Source: Gammaproteobacteria bacterium
GTDB lineage: Bacteria; Pseudomonadota; Gammaproteobacteria; Arenicellales; Poriferihabitantaceae
Direction of reading: 5' to 3'
Length of the DNA stretch: 52,073 nucleotides
Assembly (NCBI GenBank): GCA_009842505.1
Contig: VYFG01000024.1
Coordinates: 1 to 52,073 of the forward strand
Shown here: piece by piece, positions 27,168 to 35,798 of the stretch
Layout: every line of letters begins with the position of its first letter
Position numbering within the stretch: the first letter of the stretch is position 1
The notes under the pieces: model-generated
Told to the model about the DNA's origin: nothing
The model's input: the letters and a program-made list of their open reading frames with translations, nothing else
The model's database searches: none
Program-made: the position numbers and the translations under genes

Positions 27168-28120
27168 GGCGTCACCCGGTGGCAGCGGGCACGATGGCCG
27201 CCGGCCCCGACCTCGGGCGGCACGGTATCGCAGATTCCCTCGTACCGATGGCACCGGGCCGCGAAGATGCAGCCCGCCGGGCGCACGCGGAGATCGGGAA
27301 CCTCCCCCGGAATGGTCGGCAGGTGCCGGGTACGCCCGGACTGCCCGGCGGGGTCGCAGCGCAGCAGGCGCTCGGTGTAGGGATGCCGGGGATCGTGGAA
27401 GAGCTCCCGGGTCGTGCCCCGCTCGACCACCTCCCCGGCATACATCACCACCACGTCATCGCAGAGCTCGGCGATCACCCCGAGATGGTGGGAAATGAAG
27501 AGCACCGAGCACCCGATCTGGGCCTGCAGATCCTGAAGCAGTTCGATGGTCGCCACTTCCAGGGTGGCGTCCAATGCCGTTGTAGGCTCGTCGGCGATCA
27601 GCAGCGCGGGCTCCATCATCAGCGCCATGGCGATGGCGATGCGCTGTTTCATCCCGCCCGAGAACTCGTGGGGATAGCGGTCAAGTGCGGACTCCGGATC
27701 GGGAATGCGCACCCTGCGCAGCATCTTCACGGACCGGGCATTCTTTTCCGACCGACCGAGATCGGACCGATACTGGATATGCAGCATCTGCCTGCCCACG
27801 GAAATGACCGGGTTGAGCGCCCCCATCGGATCCTGGAAGACGGTGGAAATCCGAAGGCCCCGCAGGGATTGCATCTCCAGGGGTCCCAGCCGGGTCAGAT
27901 CGTGGTCCCCGAACAGGATCCTGCCACTGTCCACCTGCCCGTTGTCCGCAAGCAGCCCCAGGATTGCATTGATCAGGGTGGATTTGCCGCAGCCCGATTC
28001 GCCGACCACCCCGACGATCCGGTGCTCCGGCACATCGAAGGACACGTTCCTGAGCGCATGCAGCGGGCCGCCCTCGGTGGCGAAGGTGACATTGAGGTCC
28101 TGGATTTCGAGGACGTTCAT
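27164..28120 (-). CDS. Peptide-type ABC transporter ATP-binding protein (DppD/OppD-like)
   Basis: A 318-residue ATPase of the same family as its downstream neighbour. Walker A GESGCGKSTLI, signature FSGGMKQRIAIAMA, Walker B LLIADEPTTALD and H-loop LFISHHLGV are present. The C-terminal cysteine cluster GCIFAARCHRYEGIC, with a later RCH, is that of DppD-type subunits. It starts inside the stop of the permease gene upstream (ATGA) and ends inside the start of the next ATPase. That tight chain shows one operon with fixed subunit stoichiometry. Confidence 0.92.
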   Translation of the reverse strand: MNVLEIQDLNVTFATEGGPLHALRNVSFDVPEHRIVGVVGESGCGKSTLINAILGLLADNGQVDSGRILFGDHDLTRLGPLEMQSLRGLRISTVFQDPMGALNPVISVGRQMLHIQYRSDLGRSEKNARSVKMLRRVRIPDPESALDRYPHEFSGGMKQRIAIAMALMMEPALLIADEPTTALDATLEVATIELLQDLQAQIGCSVLFISHHLGVIAELCDDVVVMYAGEVVERGTTRELFHDPRHPYTERLLRCDPAGQSGRTRHLPTIPGEVPDLRVRPAGCIFAARCHRYEGICDTVPPEVGAGGHRARCHRVTP

Positions 28121-28974
28121 CCCTGCCTCTTCAGCCGGGGATCGAACACATCGCGCAGGGTCTCGCCGAGAAAGGTGAACCCCAGGGTGATGAGGATGAT
28201 CGGCAGTCCTCCCGCGATGGCGATCCAGGGCGTGTCGCGGATTGCCGTGAACCCGTCATTCAGAATCGCGCCCCAGGACGGTGTCGGCGGTCGGACGCCG
28301 AGACCGAGAAAGCTGAGGCCGGCCTCGATGGCGACCACCACGGGAATGTCCATCGAAGCCAGGATCAGCAACGGGCCGATCACGTTCGGCAGGATGTGAA
28401 CGCGCAGCACCCTGACCGTGCCGGCACCCATGCTTTGCGCCGCGGTGACGAATTGGGCGGACTTCAGCGCCAGGGTCTGGGTCCGGATGATGCGGCCGTA
28501 ACCGGGCACGTTCACCAGCACGACGACGACCATTACCGCGGTCAGGGACGGGCCGAACAGGGTGACCAGGGCCAGCGCCAGCATGACCGTGGGGAAACTC
28601 TTGATCGCGTCGAAAAGGAGAATCATCAGGTTGTCGAGCCAACGCGGGCCGTACCCGGCGATGAGGCCGAGAACAACCCCGATCGCCAGTGACGCGGCGG
28701 TCGAAATCAGCGCCACCGACAGGGCGATGCGTCCACCGTGCAGGGCCCGGGAGAACAGATCCCGGCCCAACTGGTCGGTCCCGAGAAGATGGGTCAGGGA
28801 CGGGCCGAGAAACCGGTCCCGTGGAGAGATCTTGTTGGGTTCGGCGGCGGCGAGCAGGTCGGCGAAGACCGCGCCGCCGATCATGAGCAGAACCAGTACG
28901 ACGCCGAGCATGCCCAGCGGTTCGGCCAGGATCCGGCGCAGGGACCCGTACGCTCTAGAGGCGGCTTCGGACAC
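28117..28974 (-). CDS. Peptide-type ABC transporter permease (DppC/OppC-like)
   Basis: A 285-residue inner-membrane permease. An N-terminal helix (LGMLGVVLVLLMIGGAVFADL) is followed by a periplasmic part containing LGTDQLGRDLFSRALHGGR, the hallmark of the DppC group, and about five more helices. The EAA-type loop facing the ATPase includes AAQSMGAGTVRVLRVHILPN. The start is GTG 28974, overlapping the end of the other permease gene by 20 bp; no better start was seen. The last residues, after GETLRDVFDPRLKRQG, overlap the ATPase start by 4 bp. Confidence 0.9.
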   Translation of the reverse strand: MSEAASRAYGSLRRILAEPLGMLGVVLVLLMIGGAVFADLLAAAEPNKISPRDRFLGPSLTHLLGTDQLGRDLFSRALHGGRIALSVALISTAASLAIGVVLGLIAGYGPRWLDNLMILLFDAIKSFPTVMLALALVTLFGPSLTAVMVVVVLVNVPGYGRIIRTQTLALKSAQFVTAAQSMGAGTVRVLRVHILPNVIGPLLILASMDIPVVVAIEAGLSFLGLGVRPPTPSWGAILNDGFTAIRDTPWIAIAGGLPIILITLGFTFLGETLRDVFDPRLKRQG

Positions 28975-29899
28975 GGGGATCCAGGTAGCCGACGACCAGA
29001 TCGGCGATCAGGTTGATCAGGATGAACAGCACCGTGGTCACCAGGACGGCCCCGGTGACCAGCGGATAGTTCCGGGTCAGGATGGCATCATAGACGAGCT
29101 TGCCGACCCCGGGGCGGGCGAACACGATTTCCGCGAATACCGCGGATGAGAGCATCTGCCCGATCCCCACGCCCAGCAGGGTGACCGTGGGCAGGATGGC
29201 GATCGTCAGCGCATACCGGTAGGTCACCTGCCGGTCCGGCAGGCCAAAGGCGCGGGCGGTGCGGATGTGCGACGCCTCCAGCACTTCGAGCATCGAGGCG
29301 CGGACCAGGCGGGCGATATATCCCACCCATCCGATCCCGACGGCGAGGGAAGGCAGGATCAGGTGCACCAGCTGGTCGCCGAGATCGCCGGGCTCCCCCG
29401 CGCCGATTGCGGGAAGCCAGCGCAGGGTCACCGCGAAAATCAGGAGCGCGTAGATCGCGACCACGAAGGACGGCACGGCGATGACGGCGACGCTGAATAC
29501 CCCGACAATCCGGTCGGCCATGCCGCCGCGCTTGACCGCGGTCCAGCATCCGAGCGGGATGCCGAGCGCGACCGACCAGACCATGCCGCCGGCAATCAGC
29601 GCGAGGGTCGCGGGCAGCTGCTCCATGACCACTTTGGCCACGGGGCGATCCGAAAGCACCTCGTTGCCGAGATCGCCCTGCCAGGCATTGACGAAGAAGT
29701 TCCAGAACTGGATCCAGACCGGCTGGTCGAGCCCCATCTTGATGCGCAAGGCCTCGCGCATGGCCTCCGTGGCCCTGGGGCCCAGCGCAACCGCAGCCGG
29801 GTCGCCGGGGATCAGGTAGATCATCGTGAACAGCAGCAGCATGGCCACCGACACGATGGCAACGGCCAGGCCCAGCCGTTTGAGGGAGTAGTACAGCAA
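28955..29899 (-). CDS. Peptide-type ABC transporter permease (DppB/OppB-like)
   Basis: A 314-residue inner-membrane permease with six predicted helices. The N-terminal KRLGLAVAIVSVAMLLLFTM and PGDPAAVALGPRAT are typical of DppB. The cytoplasmic loop RTARAFGLPDRQVTYRYAL is the EAA motif that docks on the ATPase, and the C-terminus ends in YLDPRVRSRL, as usual in this group. The start is TTG at 29899, the only candidate that gives the normal N-terminus; this weak start lies just after a strong hairpin. It forms the channel with the permease encoded next. Confidence 0.9.
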   Translation of the reverse strand: MLYYSLKRLGLAVAIVSVAMLLLFTMIYLIPGDPAAVALGPRATEAMREALRIKMGLDQPVWIQFWNFFVNAWQGDLGNEVLSDRPVAKVVMEQLPATLALIAGGMVWSVALGIPLGCWTAVKRGGMADRIVGVFSVAVIAVPSFVVAIYALLIFAVTLRWLPAIGAGEPGDLGDQLVHLILPSLAVGIGWVGYIARLVRASMLEVLEASHIRTARAFGLPDRQVTYRYALTIAILPTVTLLGVGIGQMLSSAVFAEIVFARPGVGKLVYDAILTRNYPLVTGAVLVTTVLFILINLIADLVVGYLDPRVRSRL

Positions 29900-29910
29900 C
29901 GGTCAGCAAA

Positions 29911-29934
29911 CGGGCGGCCCTTTCGGGCCGCCCG
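29911..29934 (-). promoter_or_regulatory. Strong intercistronic hairpin with GAAA loop
   Basis: A perfect 10-bp inverted repeat (CGGGCGGCCC / GGGCCGCCCG) with a 4-nt loop, GAAA in the transcript. It lies in the 42-bp gap between the binding-protein gene and the first permease. No T run follows, so it is not a classical terminator. Such hairpins commonly protect the 3' end of binding-protein mRNA and give more binding protein than permease. Confidence 0.6.
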
Positions 29935-29941
29935 GAACCGG

Positions 29942-31492
29942 TCAGGCTTTCCTGAACTCGGATAAGAGGGGTTCTCCGTTCGGTTTCTGACCAGGCACGA
30001 TGGATTCGCGGTGGATGATGCCCACCACCTCGTGGGTTAGGAACACGTAGCAGCCGCTTTCGTCCATGAGTCCCTGCATCTTCTTGTAGATCTCGTCACG
30101 CTTGGCAAAGTCGCTTTCCACAAGGCCCTGTTCGTGCAGTGCCTTGTATTCGGCGTTGTTGAAGCGCTCCCAGTTCCACACGCCGACCTGCTCCGGCGTG
30201 AACCAGACCGTGGCCCAGCTCGGGTCAGGCTGCATCGAGTACCGGCTGAGGACGAGCTGCAGCTTGTTCCAGTAGTCGCCGTCCTTGGACCCGAGGGTCC
30301 AGAACGTGCCGCTGTCGTTCTGCTTGATCTCGCAGGAAATGCCCACATCCGCGAGGTTGGCCTGGATGACCTGGGCGGCAGTCAGGCGTTCCGACTGGTT
30401 CAGGATGTCCAGGGTCACGGAAAGGTCGGTTGCACCCTCCTGTTCCAGCAGGGCACGGGCCTTGTCGGGGTCGTAGTCGTAGGTCACCGCATCCCGGCTG
30501 CCCGGCAGGCCCGGCGCAAGAATGCCGTTCCCTACCGACGCGGCGCCGAAGTAGGCCGCGTCCACAACCTCCTCGCGGTTCACCGCATGCTGGACGGCGC
30601 GCCGGATGTTCGGGTTGTCGAAAGGCGCCACATCCTGGTTGATTCCCAGCCAGACATAGGCCAGCGAGGGCTTCTCCACAACCACCGAGCCCTCGGGTGG
30701 ATTGGCCTTGAGTCTCGGCAGGGACGATACCGAGGTCCAGGTATAGTCAAGATCGCCCGCCTCGAAGCCGCGTTCGGCGGTCGCGGGGTCCTCGATGGGA
30801 ATGATATGGATCTCGTCGAAGCCGCCGGGCTCATGCGCCCAGTCCGGGTTCCGCCGCAGGATGGTCTTCTGCTTCGGCTGCCAATCGGCCAGGAGATACT
30901 GCCCCGACTGCGCCACGGGCTTGGTCGTGATCTTTTCGCCCAACTCTTCCATTGCGCGCTTCGAAAGGATGCATGACGCCGCCGTCGGCAGGGTCGTGGT
31001 CCACAGGGGAACGAACTTGTTCTTCAAGTGAATCAGTCCGGACAGCCTGTCCTTGACTTCGACCTCTTTCAGCGCGGACCAGTCGCCGGCATAGGGGCTT
31101 TCCATGGCCGGATCAGCAAACCGCTCAATCGAGAACTTGACGTCTTCGGCGGTCATCTGGCCATAGCCGTCGGTGAAGCCGATGTTGTCCTTGAGCGTGA
31201 AGGCAACCGTCACGTCGTCAAGCTGCTCGATGCTGTCGACGGCGATGGCCTTCCACCCCCAAACGTCGCCTGCCTGGGGGATGACCAGCGGCGCGAAGAT
31301 CGAGCGGATGATGTCACCCTCGGGATTCGACAGGCGGAAAGCCGGGTCCAGCACCTGGAGGTCCGAGTAGGACCGGACCGTCAGGACCGTACCGTCCTGG
31401 GACAGTGCGAATCGGGGCACAGCCATCGTCGCGGCGCCGAACGCTCCGGCCGCCGCCAGGAAGGAACGCCGTGTCATGATGTTTTGTTTCAT
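29942..31492 (-). CDS. ABC transporter substrate-binding protein (family 5), Tat-exported
   Basis: A 516-residue family-5 (DppA/OppA-like) periplasmic binding protein. The N-terminus MTRRSFLAAAGAFGAA is a twin-arginine signal (RR followed by SFL), with cleavage expected near PRFALSQ, so the protein would be exported folded. Family features include LTVRSYSDLQVLDPAF, IRRAVQHAVNREEVV (about 280-296) and DPDKARALLEQEGA. Family members bind peptides, nickel, haem or other amphiphilic ligands; the ligand is not evident here. The ribosome-binding site is good (AGGAG before the ATG). It heads the operon: binding protein, two permeases, two ATPases, CocE-like hydrolase, alpha/beta hydrolase. Confidence 0.92.
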   Translation of the reverse strand: MKQNIMTRRSFLAAAGAFGAATMAVPRFALSQDGTVLTVRSYSDLQVLDPAFRLSNPEGDIIRSIFAPLVIPQAGDVWGWKAIAVDSIEQLDDVTVAFTLKDNIGFTDGYGQMTAEDVKFSIERFADPAMESPYAGDWSALKEVEVKDRLSGLIHLKNKFVPLWTTTLPTAASCILSKRAMEELGEKITTKPVAQSGQYLLADWQPKQKTILRRNPDWAHEPGGFDEIHIIPIEDPATAERGFEAGDLDYTWTSVSSLPRLKANPPEGSVVVEKPSLAYVWLGINQDVAPFDNPNIRRAVQHAVNREEVVDAAYFGAASVGNGILAPGLPGSRDAVTYDYDPDKARALLEQEGATDLSVTLDILNQSERLTAAQVIQANLADVGISCEIKQNDSGTFWTLGSKDGDYWNKLQLVLSRYSMQPDPSWATVWFTPEQVGVWNWERFNNAEYKALHEQGLVESDFAKRDEIYKKMQGLMDESGCYVFLTHEVVGIIHRESIVPGQKPNGEPLLSEFRKA

Positions 31493-31583
31493 GGTGTTAC
31501 TCCTCGTGTTATCTGGTGAGGTTTTGGTTTCATAATATCGATATCGGATTCAACCCGTTTGTCGGTCAACGGACATTTCGATC

Positions 31584-31605
31584 GGCGGCACTGACTCAGT
31601 CCGCC
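31584..31605. promoter_or_regulatory. Palindrome in the divergent CocE2/ABC intergenic region
   Basis: GGCGG-C-ACTGA-C-TCAGT-CCGCC: arms of 10 bp around a central C, with one unpaired base in the left arm. It sits near the middle of the 251-bp gap between the divergent ABC operon and the second CocE-like gene. Symmetry and position fit a repressor or activator operator serving both promoters. No regulator gene lies next to it in this window. Confidence 0.4.
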
Positions 31606-31743
31606 ATCCCGAGCCGGGACCGGAAAATACGGGTGAGGCGTGCATTATGTCCGGGAACCGCCACGATTCAAAGATTTTTGTTGAAAAATACCCGCCTGAC
31701 CTGACCGTCCGTATCATTCCATCCGCAAATAACATCCGTCAAA

Positions 31744-33774
31744 GTGTCGAAGAACATAAAAAAGCACCCGGGGGCCAGTGATTCCGTCAGGCAAACCGAG
31801 CATTGCTGGATCGCAATGCCCGACGGCGTCAGGCTCTCCGCGCGCATCTGGTGGCCGGAGGGCCGGGGGCCCTTTCCGGCCATCCTCGAATACATCCCGT
31901 ACCGCAAGCGCGACATGGTGCGCGCGAGGGATGAGCGGAACCATCCCTACTTCGCGGCCCACGGCTATGTGTGCCTCCGGGTTGACATGCGCGGCTCCGG
32001 CGACAGCGAGGGGCACATGCCGGACATGTATTCGGACAATGAACTGGCCGACGCCCGGCATGTCATCGAGTGGATCGCCGAACAGGACTGGTGCTCCGGA
32101 CGCGTCGGCATGTTCGGCACCTCCTGGGGCGGAACCGCGAGCCTGCAGGCCGCTGTGGACGCACCCGGCCCCTTGAAGGCGGTAATCGCCAATTGCGCGA
32201 CGGCGGACCGGTTCGAAGACGACATCCACTGGACGGGCGGCGCCCTGCTGACCGACAGTTTCGAATGGGGAGCGACATTGCCCGCCATTCTCGCCGCACC
32301 ACCGGATGCCGCAACCGTGGGGGACGGGTGGCGGGACCAGTGGGAGGAGCGCCTGCGGAATCTTTCATTCCCCCTCGATGCCTGGATTCGACATCGGACC
32401 CGGGGCGGGTACTGGCGGCACGGTTCGGTGAAGTTCAGCGCCGGGCGTCTTTCTTGTCCCATCCTGTCCATCGGCGGATGGGCCGACCGGTATTCGAATT
32501 CCGTCATGGGACTGGTGCAGGCAAGGCCGGACATCTGCTGGGGCGTCGTCGGCCCCTGGGGACATCACTATCCGGACCAAGGAGAGCCCGGTCCCGCGAT
32601 CGGTTTTCAGGACCTGGCGCTCGAGTGGTGGGACCATTGGCTCGGGGACGAGGCCGGAAATGTCCTGAGCTGGGCCCACCTCAGGCTCTGGCGAAGGGAG
32701 TTCGATCCTCCCGTGGACCGGCTTTCCATGCGAAACGGAGAATGGATCGAAACGGCCGGCGACGAACAAGCCGGCGGCATCACGCTGTTCTTGGCCGCAG
32801 GCGGCCTGACGGGCCAACCCCCGGCGGAAACCCAGACCCTGGAAATTCCAAACAACCTGCGCCACGGGGAATGCGCCGGAGACACCGGTTACTTCGGACG
32901 GGTGGGTGGGCTACCGCTCGACCAGTCGGCGGATGACGGCCGTTCGCTCTGTTTCGATTCCACCCCGCTCGAAGAGGACCTCGACCTGGTCGGTCATGCC
33001 GAACTGTCCTGCGACATCACGCGCGACCTAGCGGAAGCACAGCTCGTGTGCCGTCTGTGCGAAGTCACGCCTGACGGGCACTCCAACCTCGTGGGCCGGC
33101 AGGTCCGCAACCTCTCCCTCGATGGGACGCTCGACACCGTATCGCCCTTCACAACCGGGAAACCCATCCGTTACCGTATTCGACTGCCGTCCACCGCCTA
33201 CCGGTTTACCCGGGGCAACCGCATCCGGCTGGCACTCGGAACATCGTATTGGCCCCTGGCTTGGCCTGCATCCAGGCCCGCTTCCATCAGGGTCCTGACA
33301 CGGGGAGCCCAACTGAACTTGCCAGTCCCCCCTCACACGGCGGGATTGTCGGTGCCATTCCCCAAGGCCAGGGAACTTCCGGTCCGGAAATCCTGGAAAA
33401 GCGAATCCGAGGGGCCGCTGCAAAGAGAATCGGCGAAGCTCGCCGATGGTCGGGTTGATTCATCCTGGACCCTGCCTCGCGCCACTCTCCGTTTCCCGGA
33501 AGAGAATCACGCCATCTCGTTTCGGACCTCGGCACGCTACCGGATCGACACGGGGGACCCGTGTGGCCTGCATTGCACGATGGACCATGTGATCGAGATC
33601 CGCCGGGAGGACGGAACCGCCCGAATCCGGAGTTCATTGGTCTCAAAGTCTGGATGTGGCGGACTGGAATTCGAGTCCACCCTGTCTGTGCACTGGGACC
33701 GGGAGGTCGTGGCCGAAAAGGTGTGGCGTTATGTCTATCCGCCACCTTTGAGCGATACGGATCTTTCGAGGTGA
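31744..33774 (+). CDS. CocE/NonD-family hydrolase (copy 2)
   Basis: A 676-residue paralogue of the hydrolase at 24114-26114. Nucleophile S127 lies in RVGMFGTSWGGTAS; EYIPYRKRD, LRVDMRGSGDSEG and the cap segment GGALLTDSFEWGA match copy 1 closely in order. The C-terminal jelly-roll part (IRYRIRLPSTAYRFTRGNR) is present. The start is GTG 31744; the ribosome-binding site is weak. No export signal. It is divergent from the ABC operon whose last part encodes its paralogue, so the two enzymes probably handle related substrates under shared control. Esterase or amidase activity is inferred from the family. Confidence 0.87.
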   Translation: MSKNIKKHPGASDSVRQTEHCWIAMPDGVRLSARIWWPEGRGPFPAILEYIPYRKRDMVRARDERNHPYFAAHGYVCLRVDMRGSGDSEGHMPDMYSDNELADARHVIEWIAEQDWCSGRVGMFGTSWGGTASLQAAVDAPGPLKAVIANCATADRFEDDIHWTGGALLTDSFEWGATLPAILAAPPDAATVGDGWRDQWEERLRNLSFPLDAWIRHRTRGGYWRHGSVKFSAGRLSCPILSIGGWADRYSNSVMGLVQARPDICWGVVGPWGHHYPDQGEPGPAIGFQDLALEWWDHWLGDEAGNVLSWAHLRLWRREFDPPVDRLSMRNGEWIETAGDEQAGGITLFLAAGGLTGQPPAETQTLEIPNNLRHGECAGDTGYFGRVGGLPLDQSADDGRSLCFDSTPLEEDLDLVGHAELSCDITRDLAEAQLVCRLCEVTPDGHSNLVGRQVRNLSLDGTLDTVSPFTTGKPIRYRIRLPSTAYRFTRGNRIRLALGTSYWPLAWPASRPASIRVLTRGAQLNLPVPPHTAGLSVPFPKARELPVRKSWKSESEGPLQRESAKLADGRVDSSWTLPRATLRFPEENHAISFRTSARYRIDTGDPCGLHCTMDHVIEIRREDGTARIRSSLVSKSGCGGLEFESTLSVHWDREVVAEKVWRYVYPPPLSDTDLSR

Positions 33775-33960
33775 AACACCCCGTCTCCGGGGGAGATGGC
33801 CTGGGAAATTCCGGCTCCGGTCGACTGTAGATCCTAACGGCTATGGATTCTTTTCATCGCGCACTATAACGAACGCAACAGCAATCTTGAACTTGATAAA
33901 TTCCGTACTGGAGTACAGACTTGGAACTGACGCACACTAGGAAACAACGAGGTTGGCAAA

Positions 33961-34587
33961 ATGACGCCAGTCAACATCACACTCTATCGCTGGGCTGGCG
34001 AGTGGGGACCATTCAAGGTAAGAATTCCCTGCGGCGAATGCTCACTAACCAAGGATGTGATTGCCGATGTGGTAGAGACAGAACTTGGAGGAATCCCAGT
34101 CGAGGTTGTTACCCGGGATTGGCTGTCGGAATGGTGGAAGCCGTTGCCCAAGGGTGGCTGGCACGCGCCGATAGTTCTTGTGGAGGGCCGCATCATCAGC
34201 CAAGGTGCGGCACTCAACCGTGGGGTGTTGACCCAGGCTATTATCGAGGCTCATTCCAAGCGGGCACCCATCAACGGGAACCGGCTATTCGGCAAGGCGA
34301 CCTGTCCGCACTGTGTTCGTGCAAAAGGTTACCTGGATAATGCGGGGATCGCCTACACCTATCACGACGTTGTGCGTGAACCGGCGTCGCTGTATGAAAT
34401 GCTGGCGCGAGTGAAGCCGATTGTTGGGCCCAAAACCCCCATCACGGTACCTCAGATATGGGTCGATGGAAATTATGTCGGTGGTGCGGATATGCTGGCT
34501 GAAATCGTCGAACGCGAGGTTGAACCCAATCCTGACCGCGGGCAATGCTCGATTTCTCCCGGAAGGCACACAACCGCATTTAGGTAG
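33961..34587 (+). CDS. Tandem thioredoxin-fold / glutaredoxin protein
   Basis: A 208-residue protein with two redox modules. Residues 1-100 resemble a thioredoxin-like half: ITLYRWAGEWGPF, then C24-G-E-C27, strand VEVVTRDWL and a cis-proline-like HAPIVLVEGR. Residues about 105-190 are a clear glutaredoxin: GKATC115-P-H-C118, TVPQIWVDGNYVGGADML. Glutaredoxins reduce disulfides or glutathione adducts in the cytoplasm. The start is ATG 33961, with GAGG upstream. The gene and its flanks look lower in GC and use more A/T-ending codons than its neighbours, suggesting transfer. No obvious operon partner. The N-terminal half could not be assigned to a named family. Confidence 0.8.
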   Translation: MTPVNITLYRWAGEWGPFKVRIPCGECSLTKDVIADVVETELGGIPVEVVTRDWLSEWWKPLPKGGWHAPIVLVEGRIISQGAALNRGVLTQAIIEAHSKRAPINGNRLFGKATCPHCVRAKGYLDNAGIAYTYHDVVREPASLYEMLARVKPIVGPKTPITVPQIWVDGNYVGGADMLAEIVEREVEPNPDRGQCSISPGRHTTAFR

Positions 34588-35317
34588 AAGTCAAGGGATT
34601 GAGCGCGTATCAACGGGTGAAGCATGACGTTACACTAGACTGCAGGAGCTGCTACAGCCCTTGGATAAAGCCTTACGAACGTCTCCAGATAGACTATCTT
34701 GTATCCACCCGTTCTGTAACATCTATTTCACTCCCTTTTGCCATGTCCTTCCCTCCGTGCGCGTTGGTGCATTTTTAATCCATAACCTGTTGTATTAGAT
34801 ATATATTTCTCCCCGTTTTCTTTCCAAATACCTCTGGCTTCCCCGCCACCGAACGTCTCCAGATCAGTGACATTGATCTCCTGGAACACAGGGCCCCAGC
34901 CGGGGTCGCGGCCGCCATGGATCGCCGGCGACACTCGGAAATCCGCTTGCAGCGTCACCTTCACCGTGAACAGGCCGAGTTGTACGGGTCCCCCGGACGA
35001 CGATGAAGGCCCATGGCGGTGCCCCCTGGTCTCCCCTGTTGTACCGGATCGATAGGCAGATGCCCTGAAACCACACCGCCAACGACAGATTCGTCGGGCC
35101 GAAGACCGTTCCCGAAGCAATGGACGCATGACGGCGGCATCGATGGCATTGCCGAATTCTTCGGGCGGTCAGTCGGGAACTGCAGCCGTACATAGCACGG
35201 CAAAGTCGGTCAAACTGCCTAGCCTGATGATGGTTTCCGGCGACGGCACATACATTCCAATGTGAGCCCGCCGGGTTCTCTGGACGGCAACTCCGCCGCC
35301 TGCAACACAAGTGGACC
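34588..35317. other. Intergenic region with decayed sequence
   Basis: About 730 bp without an intact gene. The first 280 bp are comparatively AT-rich. On the minus strand 34728-35010 is an open frame whose text looks protein-like (TVKVTLQADFRVSPAIHGG, then PGWGPVFQEINVTDLE), but it has no start or family assignment. Next to it lies the IS1595-like remnant listed separately. The stretch is best read as remains of one or more mobile or accessory genes. Confidence 0.45.
35047..35196 (-). mobile_element. IS1595/ISXO2-like transposase remnant
   Basis: The minus strand here encodes a short match to the N-terminal zinc-ribbon region of IS1595-family transposases: RQCHRCRRHASIASGTVF, then GPTNLSLAVWFQGICL. 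In the family this region reads roughly as C-x2-C-R-x-Q-x-S-x-TAGT-x-F followed by LPL-x-x-WF-x-AI-x-L. Nothing of the catalytic DDE/DDN domain follows in frame. No terminal inverted repeats were found. A decayed fragment, assigned by motif only. Confidence 0.45.
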
Positions 35318-35617
35318 CTAGGACGGCCGCCCGGTGGTCCAGTCCCACTGGCGCACATGGGACTCGGCGAAGAGGCCCGCTTTTCCGTAGGGGCTGTCGG
35401 CCACGAAAGACTCCGCCGCCGCATGGGAAGGCGCATCGATCACCAGGAGAAGGCCGGTGACACTCTCTCCGTTATCGGAAAGTGTCGGTCCTCCATGGTG
35501 GTAGGTCACATCGGGATGATCGGGATGATCGCGCAGATAGGTGCTGAAGGCGTCGTACAGATCATTGCGCGCCTGCGACATGCCGGGCTTGTGCGTGACG
35601 AAAACCGCAAAATACAT
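35318..35617 (-). CDS. YciI-like protein (copy 1)
   Basis: A 99-residue dimeric alpha/beta-barrel (ferredoxin-like) protein of the YciI group. It shows MYFAVFVTHKPGM at the N-terminus, the central GGPTLSDNGESVTGLLLV and the C-terminal ADSPYGKAGLFAESHVRQW. Biochemical function in the family is mostly unknown; some members are dehalogenase- or hydrolase-like with a His-Asp pair. The ATG at 35617 has a good AGGAG site. It stands alone between the IS remnant and the NCS2-type gene. Confidence 0.8.
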   Translation of the reverse strand: MYFAVFVTHKPGMSQARNDLYDAFSTYLRDHPDHPDVTYHHGGPTLSDNGESVTGLLLVIDAPSHAAAESFVADSPYGKAGLFAESHVRQWDWTTGRPS

Positions 35618-35798
35618 GAGCGTTCTCCTCTCGAAAGGGATTGGTCGGATCGTGTTGCGTTTTCCATACTATCCGGCCACCCGCAATACTGTCAATTAAT
35701 GTCCCCATGGTCCCCGGGTCCCTCGGGACACAGGCCACCCGGAATGAAGTCCGCGCCCCTGGGGAAGTCTGATGCCGGGATGGCGTAAACATCGCTAC

